From Candidatus Woesearchaeota archaeon (GTDB lineage: Archaea > Nanobdellota > Nanobdellia > Woesearchaeales > JAHWHD01), in contig JAHWHG010000008.1 in the NCBI GenBank assembly GCA_019323515.1, positions 1 through 64,000 on the forward strand: DNA of 64,000 nt. Reading direction: 5' to 3'. How positions within the stretch are numbered: position 1 is the stretch's first letter; each line of letters opens with the position of its first letter. Of this stretch, positions 25,151 to 32,610 are shown in pieces. Both the position numbers and the translations under genes were made by a program. Under the pieces are notes generated by a model. It was given only the letters and a program-made list of their open reading frames with translations, made no database searches and was not told the DNA's origin.

Positions 25151-25861
25151 TTAATTTTGGAAGATTTTTCTTATATCTCTTTCACTCAGATGCCTTGATT
25201 CTCCTGGCTTAAGATTCCCAAGATTTAGATGTCCAATAGATGTGCGTTTAAGTTCTGTGACAGAGTATCCTAACTTCTTGAATATTCTTCTAACTATGCG
25301 ATTCCTGCCTTCATGAATTGTGATTTCAAGTTCTTTTGAGGATAGAATGTTAATCTTTGCTGGAGAGGTCTTGGCATCTTCAAGCTTTACTCCTGACTCA
25401 ATCTTTGGGAGGTCTTCTTTAGCAAGAGGTTTATTGAGTTTTACATAATATGTTTTATTGATTTCATAGCGAGGGTGCATTATGTTATTTGCAAAATCAC
25501 CGTCGTTAGTGAATAGAAGAAGACCGGATGTGTTGAAGTCAAGCCTTCCAACTGGAAAGATTCTCTCTCTTAGTTTGATGTATTCCATGACTGTTTTCTG
25601 GAATCTGTCAGAGAGTGCAGTTACGCAACCAACAGGTTTATGGAGCATAAGATAGATATTTTTTTGCGGTTTAATTGGTTTATTGTCGACAGTAATCATG
25701 TCTGATTCAGTTGCTTTGTCACCTAATGAAATAATTTTCCCATTTACCTTAACATGTCCTTTCTCTATAAGCTCTTCAGCTTTTCTCCTAGAACAGTACC
25801 CATAGTTACTGAGAAGCTTCTGGACCCTGTGAAGAGTTTTATTGTTATTATCTTTATGCAT
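25151..25861 (-). CDS. RsuA/RluB-family pseudouridine synthase
   Basis: 236 aa. The N-terminal S4 RNA-binding domain (RVQKLLSNYGYCSRRKAEELIEKG) is followed by the catalytic domain with the active-site segment GRLDFNTSGLLL (Asp nucleophile), then HEGRNRIVRRIF and a final G-L-L/PGESRHLS region. It isomerises a uridine in rRNA. This family is typical of bacteria and chloroplasts and uncommon in archaea, so acquisition from bacteria is likely. The exact site, 16S or 23S, cannot be told. Confidence 0.9.
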   Translation of the reverse strand: MHKDNNNKTLHRVQKLLSNYGYCSRRKAEELIEKGHVKVNGKIISLGDKATESDMITVDNKPIKPQKNIYLMLHKPVGCVTALSDRFQKTVMEYIKLRERIFPVGRLDFNTSGLLLFTNDGDFANNIMHPRYEINKTYYVKLNKPLAKEDLPKIESGVKLEDAKTSPAKINILSSKELEITIHEGRNRIVRRIFKKLGYSVTELKRTSIGHLNLGNLKPGESRHLSERDIRKIFQN

Positions 25862-25937
25862 AATATAATGAAGAGAGGAACATGTTATAAAACTAACTAA
25901 AAATTAAGAGAAAATAAACTCAAAAAAGATAAAAGGT

Positions 25938-26072
25938 TTAAGCAGCTTCTTCGTAGCCCATCATGAATCCTGCTTCAGCAGCGCTGATTTCATCATTACT
26001 GACCTGATCTTCAATCCACTCAGGTGAGTTTTCGATGCTCAAATCTGCTTCAATTTCTTCTATGCTAACCAT
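25938..26072 (-). CDS. Small acidic protein, 44 aa
   Basis: An ORF below usual length cut-offs: MVSIEEIEADLSIEN... to ...MGYEEAA. It is strongly acidic and amphipathic. A clear ribosome site GGGGGTG lies about 5 nt upstream of the ATG, and an AT-rich promoter beyond it is shared with the divergent AbrB/PhoU gene. Function unknown; it might be an interaction peptide. Confidence 0.55.
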   Translation of the reverse strand: MVSIEEIEADLSIENSPEWIEDQVSNDEISAAEAGFMMGYEEAA

Positions 26073-26138
26073 ATTTGCACCCCCAAGTACTTATACTTAT
26101 TTATAGAAAGGTTTAAATATATATACCTTCTCCTTATA

Positions 26139-26180
26139 GTATATATACATTATAAAATGTTACTTAGATATATGTATCTA
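26139..26180. promoter_or_regulatory. Palindromes in the divergent promoter of the AbrB/PhoU gene
   Basis: GTATATATAC (26139-26148) and TAGATA-tatg-TATCTA (26165-26180) lie between the 44-aa gene and the AbrB/PhoU gene. Similar TA-rich sequence lies upstream of the second AbrB/PhoU gene (62906). They may be autoregulatory sites or simply TATA elements. Confidence 0.4.
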
Positions 26181-26196
26181 CTATGGGGGGATATAA

Positions 26197-27144
26197 ATGG
26201 TTGAATATAGAAAACTGATAAGTTTTGGGAAATCTTCATATGTGATTTCTTTACCGAAGAACTGGGTTGATAAGAACAAGCTGTTGAAGGGTAGCTTGAT
26301 AGCTGTTAAAGAGGATGACCAAAACCTAATGTTAAGCCCAAAGTTTGATGAGGAGAAAGAGGAACCTAAAAAGATAAGGATCAGTGTTAATGGCAAAGAT
26401 TATCGGAGATTGAAGAGGGAGATAATTGCAGCGTATATTAACAATTTCCAGACAATAGTCCTTTATGGAGAAGAGCTGAAGACAAAAGCCAAGGACCTTA
26501 GAGATATTCTCCATAACATCATGGCACTGGAGATTATGGAACAAACCTCTGATACAGTTGTTGCAAAGGATTTCCTTAACATGAAGAAACTTGATTTTGA
26601 AGGCATAATAAGAAAGATGGACATCATATTCAGGTCCATGCTGGCAGATGCAAAGAGTAATTTTAGCACTGAGACATATGAGCATATAAAACAGAGGGAG
26701 AAGGATGTTGACAGGTTAGCGTTCTTGATTTATAGGATGGTAAAATATGCAATGGAAAACCCTCATGAGGTAAGGGGGGCTAATATAAAGTCTGTTGATT
26801 TACTTAATTATTGGTGGTTATCAAATAACCTTGAAAAAGCGACTGATAAGATAAAGCATCTTGCGAAGCTGCTTACTGGAATAAAGGTCAATAAGAACAT
26901 TGAGCAGGAACTCCAGAGTTATATTGAAAGGCTTGAAGCTACAACAGTGACAGTCATGAAGTCTTATTATTCAAAGAATAAGGAACTGGCATTCAAGGCA
27001 GCAAGAGATAAAGAGCCCCTTATCAAAGACTGTAGCCTCTTTTTAAAGAATAACTGGAAGATACAGTACCTGCCAGAAGCTATGGAGCACATTAAAGAGG
27101 CTGCTACTGCAATACATAATATTGGAAGGGTAGTGTATTCATGA
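26197..27144 (+). CDS. AbrB-type DNA-binding / PhoU-domain regulator
   Basis: 315 aa. The N-terminal SpoVT/AbrB swapped-hairpin domain (RKLISFGKSSYVISLPKNWVDKNKL, about 4-50) is followed by two PhoU-like helical bundles (about 110-315). This architecture is common in archaea and is thought to link phosphate signalling with transcription. A GGGGGG ribosome site lies 5-10 nt before the start. A paralogue is at 61995-62906. No pst transporter genes are nearby, so the regulon is unknown. Confidence 0.85.
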   Translation: MVEYRKLISFGKSSYVISLPKNWVDKNKLLKGSLIAVKEDDQNLMLSPKFDEEKEEPKKIRISVNGKDYRRLKREIIAAYINNFQTIVLYGEELKTKAKDLRDILHNIMALEIMEQTSDTVVAKDFLNMKKLDFEGIIRKMDIIFRSMLADAKSNFSTETYEHIKQREKDVDRLAFLIYRMVKYAMENPHEVRGANIKSVDLLNYWWLSNNLEKATDKIKHLAKLLTGIKVNKNIEQELQSYIERLEATTVTVMKSYYSKNKELAFKAARDKEPLIKDCSLFLKNNWKIQYLPEAMEHIKEAATAIHNIGRVVYS

Positions 27145-27216
27145 TTTTTCACTAGAGAATAGTTAAAAACCAAAAGATTTATAAAAGTAATTTATCTCTT
27201 TGAAAATGTGGGGTAA

Positions 27217-28809
27217 ATGGATTTTAGAGATTCAAGATTATTAAGCGATCCTAAATATTGGAAGAGAATATTAAACCTGAACTTCTTTCCTGAGATAAAG
27301 TCTTCAAGGATGGTAGGTCTGCAGAGTGATTTACGTTCTGGAGTTTTTAGGGTTGACTTGTATTCTAATGATATATACTTTAATTCATATGTTGCAAAGA
27401 TTATGGGTAAGAGTTCTGAGGATTTGGGTATAAACAGGGTAAGTCAGAAGTCAAAGAACCCTGCAAATTATGCAAAAAAGCCCTATGAAATATTAAGTCA
27501 GAGACAGCTTGCTGTCCCTAACCTGATTGATTATGATGCAAAAGAAGGATTCCTTGTGATTGAATATCTTCCAGGACCTGTTGCTGATAGGACTAGAGAA
27601 GGACCGACTGTTGATATTGAGCTTACTATTGTTAATTCAAGGATTTCTTTGATAAAGGAACTAGCTGATGGCAGGAGGTTGCCAAGACAGATAAGGAAGG
27701 AACTAAAGAGACTAGAGAACCATAAAAAGTATTTAATCAAGGGCTGCCTAGAACAGATAAGCGAGGTACATGTATATGCTACAGATTCTTTAGATGAATT
27801 CTGTGATTCAAGAGGTTTGCTCTTATTAAGGCAGCCAAGGATATCTGAATATAAATATCGCGGGTGGACGATTCAACTTGCAAAAACCCCATACCCTAAT
27901 GAAGAAGCATTAGACTGCCTGCAGAACAGTTATGATTCATTAAGGTGGATTGTATTAAGGGAGCTGATTAATAATAACGTTTTAGGGAGAGATGAGGTAG
28001 ATAATTTCAGTCTAGGCTTTGAGTCAAGCGAGATTTCACATTTTCTTAACCCAATACTAGATAGATTTTCTAATCTTAAGGATCGTGTGGTTGATGCTGG
28101 AGACAACTATCTTCATCATTTTTCAAGAAACCTTGTCAATTGTCGAAGAACAGGGAAGGTAGTTGAAAAGACCTTTCTTCTTGATTGGGACAGGATACTC
28201 TACAGGAAGCTAGCTCTTGGATTAGTACAGTTCCTATGTTCTCCGACATTAGCGATAGAACCAAATGAATTCGGAGAGTATATTGTTGACTACCAAAGCA
28301 TGTGTAATGAGCACCTGAAGAATCTTCCTGTAAGCAGTAGAAAAAAACTTAGTGCAATATTTGATGACATCGAGAGGATTTTCAAAGATGTAGTTCTTTT
28401 AGGGATATATGAATCAGGGTACCATGGACCAGGCTTAGGCGCCAGGCATGAGGTGTCCCATCCTGAGGGATATGATAGATTGCTGGAGAGAAGAAAAGAC
28501 ATTGACCCAATCCTCGTGAGATTTAAAGGTGATGGAACAACCAAAAAGAAAGTTATAGAGCAATTGTCTTTAGAGGGTCTTGCATGCAATACTCCCATTA
28601 TGAGAAAATTCAATTTCAGATACAGTTCAATATACGAAAATAAGGTGTTGCTTAAGGGATATAGGAAGGTTGCAACTGATCTTGCAAGGATAGTGATCGA
28701 CCACCCTTGCTTTACAGACTGGGAGCGAAAAACAATTGAGAAGAAGTATGATTTTTTCAGGAATTATAAAGTGAATGGCATTAATGTTTCAATATTTGAA
28801 TATGACTAA
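27217..28809 (+). CDS. Kinase-like (APH-fold) protein of a kinase/PHP pair
   Basis: 530 aa. I read an aminoglycoside-phosphotransferase-like kinase fold. FRVDLYSNDIYFNSYVAKIM would be the nucleotide-binding lobe with its Lys, and KEGFLVIEYLPGPVADR a hinge typical of APH proteins. GDNYLHHFSRNLV resembles the HGDLHPGN catalytic loop with a short insertion, and KTFLLDWDRI resembles the metal-binding IDWE strand. The substrate is unknown. The stop overlaps the ATG of the following PHP gene. A second, larger kinase-like gene coupled to a PHP gene occurs at 57824. It starts at 27217 after a GTGGGGTAA ribosome site. Confidence 0.6.
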   Translation: MDFRDSRLLSDPKYWKRILNLNFFPEIKSSRMVGLQSDLRSGVFRVDLYSNDIYFNSYVAKIMGKSSEDLGINRVSQKSKNPANYAKKPYEILSQRQLAVPNLIDYDAKEGFLVIEYLPGPVADRTREGPTVDIELTIVNSRISLIKELADGRRLPRQIRKELKRLENHKKYLIKGCLEQISEVHVYATDSLDEFCDSRGLLLLRQPRISEYKYRGWTIQLAKTPYPNEEALDCLQNSYDSLRWIVLRELINNNVLGRDEVDNFSLGFESSEISHFLNPILDRFSNLKDRVVDAGDNYLHHFSRNLVNCRRTGKVVEKTFLLDWDRILYRKLALGLVQFLCSPTLAIEPNEFGEYIVDYQSMCNEHLKNLPVSSRKKLSAIFDDIERIFKDVVLLGIYESGYHGPGLGARHEVSHPEGYDRLLERRKDIDPILVRFKGDGTTKKKVIEQLSLEGLACNTPIMRKFNFRYSSIYENKVLLKGYRKVATDLARIVIDHPCFTDWERKTIEKKYDFFRNYKVNGINVSIFEYD

Positions 28810-29842
28810 AAAAAAAAAGATTGAGGAAAATGTAAGAGATAAGTACGCTATGCATGTACATAGCCATTATTCTGATGGAAAGAGGTCACTTGAGTCACTA
28901 GCTAGGGAGATTAGAAATTCCGATGAATTTGAAGGGTTCTTTAGTGCAGAACACGACACTGTCGCAGGAGCTTATGCCTTAGGTACAGCTGCAAAACAGG
29001 CTGGGATAATTGGGGTTCCAGGAATTGAATTTGGTGCAACTGTAACGCTTGAGAGAGTGCCGATACTGATTGAGATGATAGGTTATAATCTACGTCCTGC
29101 AAATAATCTTAATGAGATAGAGGAAATATGTAGAGTCAATCAGAGACATAGGATAAAAAGGATTGAAAAGATGATTTATGACCTGAATAAGTTATTGTTT
29201 GGGAAATATGCTAGCGAGTTCACAAAGATTACATTGGAAGAGGTTATGGAAGACGTAGCATCAGGATGCCCTGTTGGAAGGCCTAATCTGGCGCAGGTCC
29301 TGCATAAGAGAAAGATTGTAAGTTATCCTAAACAGGCTTTCTATATGTACTTGGACAAGTTTTCTCCAGAATCTTGTTTTCATGAGAGGGATGCAGTGAA
29401 TGTCATCCATGTGGTTGATGCAATCATCAAGGCTAAGGGAATTGTTGTTGCGCCTCATCCGGGGAATATTGAATTGTATCATAAGGTGGATGATGGAATA
29501 ACTAACAAGTCGTATTTTACATTTCTTGTAGGTCTAGCCAGAAGCGGAAGGCTACATGGGGTCGAAGCAAAGTATCCTTATGATGTCAGAGAAAAGGCAT
29601 GCGATTCAGCAGAGCATGCAAATTATCTAAATCAGGAGTGGGAAAAACATGTCAATGCAATCAGAACTTATTCTAGAACTCAAGTGGTATTACTACGAGC
29701 GATTGATTTTCACGATAGCAGGAATGATGTGCCGCTGCTTAATCCAGAATATGCAATAACCAGGGCTGAGGTTAAGAAGTTATTCTATGTAGCGAACAGG
29801 AAGGAAGAATTCTCTAGATTAAAGAAAAAGTTAAAAAAATAA
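28802..29842 (+). CDS. PHP-domain phosphoesterase
   Basis: 346 aa from the ATG at 28802; a longer reading from 28775 is less likely. The PHP metal ligands are all visible: HVHSHYSDG (H-x-H), SAEHDT, GIEF, APHPGN and DFHD. Such domains hydrolyse phosphate esters using three metals (histidinol phosphatase, nucleotide phosphoesterases, polymerase proofreading). The ATG overlaps the stop of the kinase-like gene (ATGACTAA), so the two products are made together. Opposing kinase and phosphatase activities on one substrate would be a reasonable hypothesis. Confidence 0.8.
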   Translation: MTKKKKIEENVRDKYAMHVHSHYSDGKRSLESLAREIRNSDEFEGFFSAEHDTVAGAYALGTAAKQAGIIGVPGIEFGATVTLERVPILIEMIGYNLRPANNLNEIEEICRVNQRHRIKRIEKMIYDLNKLLFGKYASEFTKITLEEVMEDVASGCPVGRPNLAQVLHKRKIVSYPKQAFYMYLDKFSPESCFHERDAVNVIHVVDAIIKAKGIVVAPHPGNIELYHKVDDGITNKSYFTFLVGLARSGRLHGVEAKYPYDVREKACDSAEHANYLNQEWEKHVNAIRTYSRTQVVLLRAIDFHDSRNDVPLLNPEYAITRAEVKKLFYVANRKEEFSRLKKKLKK

Positions 29843-29844
29843 AA

Positions 29845-30675
29845 TTAATTAAGACCACTAATCACAGGTGCCCTGTTCACATCCTTTACAGTTACTGTAA
29901 GGGTTTGTGAATCTTCTCCACCATTACCATCGCTTACTGTGATAATGACTTCGTGTGTACCTGCGTCGTCATAATCTGTGTTCTTTGTATCAGAGGTCAT
30001 CCATCCTGAGTACTCGAAGAATATCTTGTCACCATCAGGGTCAATTGCTTTTGGAGAAAGCCTGATAGTTTCACCTTCGTTAACAGTAAGGTCTTTCATT
30101 GGCTCGAGCACAGGATCTTCATTTACGCTTAGGACTTCGATAAGAACCTCTACTTCAACTGCTGTTTCTCCGTCGCTTACTGTAACAGTGGTATAATATT
30201 TGCCATCATCTCCTAATGATGTCTGCCATTCACCTTTTTCATTCAAAGGTTTTTCGTATTTGAATGTTAGTTCGTCACCATCAGGGTCTTTTGCATCAAG
30301 GCGTACCCTTACAAGTTCTCCTTCATTAACAGTGACCCTAAGGTCACCTGTTTCTGTAACTATAGTTGTTGGTTGATCATCAGCTTCATCCTCAACAGGT
30401 TCATCTATTACCAATTCTTCTGAGTCTTCTTCTACAAACTCTTCATCATCAACAACTTCAAGATCAGATTCATCTTCAACTTCTTCCTCATCAACAACTA
30501 AATCACCAGTATCCTGATCAAGATTATCAATCTCAGCAAAGACATCTTCTGAACCAGCATCTTCATCCTCAATCACTGTGAAGCTTCCTTCATCTTCAGC
30601 GGATTCATCAAGACTTAAATTGCATGCTGTAAGAACTAACATTGCAATAACCAATAATAACATTACTTTTTTCAT
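29845..30675 (-). CDS. Surface lipoprotein with Ig/cadherin-like domains
   Basis: 276 aa. The signal peptide ends in a lipobox (VLTAC, Cys18), so the protein is lipid-anchored outside the cell. Residues 25-100 are a very acidic Asp/Glu linker. Two beta-sandwich repeats follow, each with TVNEGE, DPDGDE/DPDGDK and VTVSDGETA or VTVSDGNGGEDSQTL, the calcium-binding pattern of cadherin/PKD-like repeats. It may act in cell contact. The C-terminus (NRAPVISGLN) looks like the start of a third repeat cut short by the stop codon. A GGAGGGG ribosome site lies upstream. Confidence 0.8.
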   Translation of the reverse strand: MKKVMLLLVIAMLVLTACNLSLDESAEDEGSFTVIEDEDAGSEDVFAEIDNLDQDTGDLVVDEEEVEDESDLEVVDDEEFVEEDSEELVIDEPVEDEADDQPTTIVTETGDLRVTVNEGELVRVRLDAKDPDGDELTFKYEKPLNEKGEWQTSLGDDGKYYTTVTVSDGETAVEVEVLIEVLSVNEDPVLEPMKDLTVNEGETIRLSPKAIDPDGDKIFFEYSGWMTSDTKNTDYDDAGTHEVIITVSDGNGGEDSQTLTVTVKDVNRAPVISGLN

Positions 30676-30840
30676 TAAAACCCCTCCTTAGCTATTTAAT
30701 AATAACACTAAATTTATTACTATTGCTTAATACTGAAAAGGTATATAAGCTTTATTGTAGTATAAAATAGCAAGTTAAAAATATATAACAACATAAATCA
30801 ATGAAAAAGCTTTATAATGTACTGACATGTTATAGGAACC

Positions 30841-31272
30841 ATGGGATTGACTGACATAACAGAGATTGTACTGGAAAGGGAGAGGAATAAAACTAAGGAT
30901 AAAGTTAGGAGTCTCTGCTGTCATGTTATGGAGATTGATCAGATAAGAGAGTATGCAAGGATACTTGATGTTGAAAGAGAGAGGGAAAGGAAGGGTCTTG
31001 TGATGCAGAGGATATTGAAGCATATCCATTCCTCACATTATAAAGAAGCGCTGGAAGCTATTGAAAGAGAGAATGCAGAATGGTGGGAGCTGATTTATCT
31101 CAAAGGAGAAATTGAATATCAAAAAGGCAACTTCAAGGAAGCGCATTTTTATTTTGTTGATAGTATTGCTGAAGCAGTAAAATTAAATGATCCTGGACCG
31201 TATTTTGAGATTGCAATTGGAAAGCTTAACAGATTGAAGAGGATAATAGATTTGGGTTTGGAAGATAAATGA
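30841..31272 (+). CDS. Hypothetical TPR-like helical protein, 143 aa
   Basis: Highly charged and helical throughout. HYKEALEAIERENAEWWELIYLKGEIEYQKGNFKEAHFYF has the spacing of a tetratricopeptide pair, so a protein-interaction role is likely. No catalytic motif. The start is ATG 30841. Function unknown. Confidence 0.65.
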   Translation: MGLTDITEIVLERERNKTKDKVRSLCCHVMEIDQIREYARILDVERERERKGLVMQRILKHIHSSHYKEALEAIERENAEWWELIYLKGEIEYQKGNFKEAHFYFVDSIAEAVKLNDPGPYFEIAIGKLNRLKRIIDLGLEDK

Positions 31273-31293
31273 TAAATAAGAATATTAATACAA

Positions 31294-32397
31294 CTATTCA
31301 AAAACTTTCTGGAAAAAGCTTTTACGTTTCTTTTTACCTAACTCTTTGTGAAGTTCAGTTATAAGTTCTTTCTGTTTTTTTGTTAATTTCTTTGGAACTT
31401 CTACAAAGACTTTGACGTATTCTGAACCTGTGCCATAACCGCGAAGATTAGGTAAGCCTTTGTTTTTCATCCTGAATAAGGTAGCGGATTGTGTTCCTGC
31501 AGGAATCTTAAGTTTTGCTTTGCCATCCAAGGTTGGGACTTCAATCTCATCACCAAGGACTGCCTGGGTGAATGTTATAGGTACCTTGACATAGATGTCG
31601 TCTCCATCTCGGTCAAAGATATTGTGTTCAAGCTGGTGTAAAACAATGTACAAGTCTCCAGACGGTCCGCCCTTTTCACCGGATTCACCTTCACCAGGAA
31701 TGCGCAGTTTTGAACCAGTATCAACTCCTGGAGGGATTGTCACCTCAATTTTCTTGTTCTTCCTTACACGACCAGCTCCGTCGCAAATATCACAGTATTC
31801 CTTCACGACCTTACCTTCGCCTCTGCATTTAGGGCAGCCTGTTGTTGAACTAAAGACTCCAAACGGAGTTCTCCTTGTTGTACGGATATAGCCTGAGCCG
31901 TTGCAGTCAGGGCATTGCTTTATGTCAGACTTGGACTTTGCACCTGAACCATCGCATTTGCTACAGGTCTCAAGTCTTGGGACTATTATACTCTTCTTAA
32001 CTCCTGTGGCTGCCTCTTCAAGTGTTATGTCAATGTCATACCTAAGGTCAGCTCCGCGGCTGCTTGATGATCTTCGTCTTCTGCTGCCTCCAAAGAACCT
32101 GTCAAAGATGTCTCCAAAGTCAAAACTTTCAAAACCTCCGAACATGTCAGAGAAGTCAAATCCAGAGAAACCTTCAAAACCTGGTTCAGCTGTTCCGAAC
32201 TGGTCATAACGGCTTCTTTTCTCATCATCGCCAAGGACAGCTGCTGCTTCATTTATTTCCTTGAACTTCTCAGCTGCTCCTTCATCCTTGTTTATATCAG
32301 GGTGGTATTTCTTTGCAAGTTTCTTATAAGCTTTCTTAATCTGTTCTTTTGTAGCGTCTTTGGGAACGCCTAGTATATCATAGTAGTCTTTTGCCAT
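31294..32397 (-). CDS. dnaJ: Chaperone DnaJ
   Basis: 367 aa. Order: J domain with HPD (KKYHPDINKDEG), a Gly/Phe-rich segment (FEGFSGFDFSDMFGGFESF), four CxxCxGxG zinc repeats (CSKCDGSG, CPDCNGSG, CPKCRGEG, CDICDGAG), then the substrate-binding C-terminal domain. It delivers clients to DnaK and stimulates its ATPase. Last gene of the heat-shock run; its ATG directly abuts the stop of a 53-aa membrane protein gene. Confidence 0.97.
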   Translation of the reverse strand: MAKDYYDILGVPKDATKEQIKKAYKKLAKKYHPDINKDEGAAEKFKEINEAAAVLGDDEKRSRYDQFGTAEPGFEGFSGFDFSDMFGGFESFDFGDIFDRFFGGSRRRRSSSSRGADLRYDIDITLEEAATGVKKSIIVPRLETCSKCDGSGAKSKSDIKQCPDCNGSGYIRTTRRTPFGVFSSTTGCPKCRGEGKVVKEYCDICDGAGRVRKNKKIEVTIPPGVDTGSKLRIPGEGESGEKGGPSGDLYIVLHQLEHNIFDRDGDDIYVKVPITFTQAVLGDEIEVPTLDGKAKLKIPAGTQSATLFRMKNKGLPNLRGYGTGSEYVKVFVEVPKKLTKKQKELITELHKELGKKKRKSFFQKVFE

Positions 32398-32559
32398 TTA
32401 TTCAAACCTTCCCCTGACTTTATTATCCTCATTGTTAAGAACATTCAGAATCTCTTGGTTGTAGTTAATAACTGGCTTAAGTCTCTTTAGCATAAGATAG
32501 CGGAATATAAAATAAGCTATGAAAAATACTGCAATTCCGATTATGATGTTCTCTTCCAT
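32398..32559 (-). CDS. Small single-span membrane protein, 53 aa
   Basis: MEENIIIGIAVFFIAYFIFR begins it: one transmembrane helix, then a basic cytosolic tail ending KVRGRFE. It lies between dnaK and dnaJ, and its TAA directly precedes the dnaJ ATG, so it is almost certainly translated with dnaJ. Role unknown; it could tether the chaperones to the membrane. Confidence 0.65.
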   Translation of the reverse strand: MEENIIIGIAVFFIAYFIFRYLMLKRLKPVINYNQEILNVLNNEDNKVRGRFE

Positions 32560-32582
32560 GTTCTCTTTTTTGAATTTTTTAA

Positions 32583-32604
32583 ATTAAAAGTTAAAAAAAA
32601 TAAA
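32583..32604 (-). terminator. T-rich stretch after dnaK
   Basis: On the minus strand, runs of T follow the dnaK stop (32611) at once. Partial termination here would make dnaK more abundant than dnaJ. Confidence 0.4.
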
Positions 32605-32610
32605 AGGGAT

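Noticed and set aside
30366..30581. Plus-strand ORF rich in Leu/His/Gln repeats
   Set aside because: It is the antisense of the acidic Asp/Glu linker of the lipoprotein; the repeats are a by-product of those codons.
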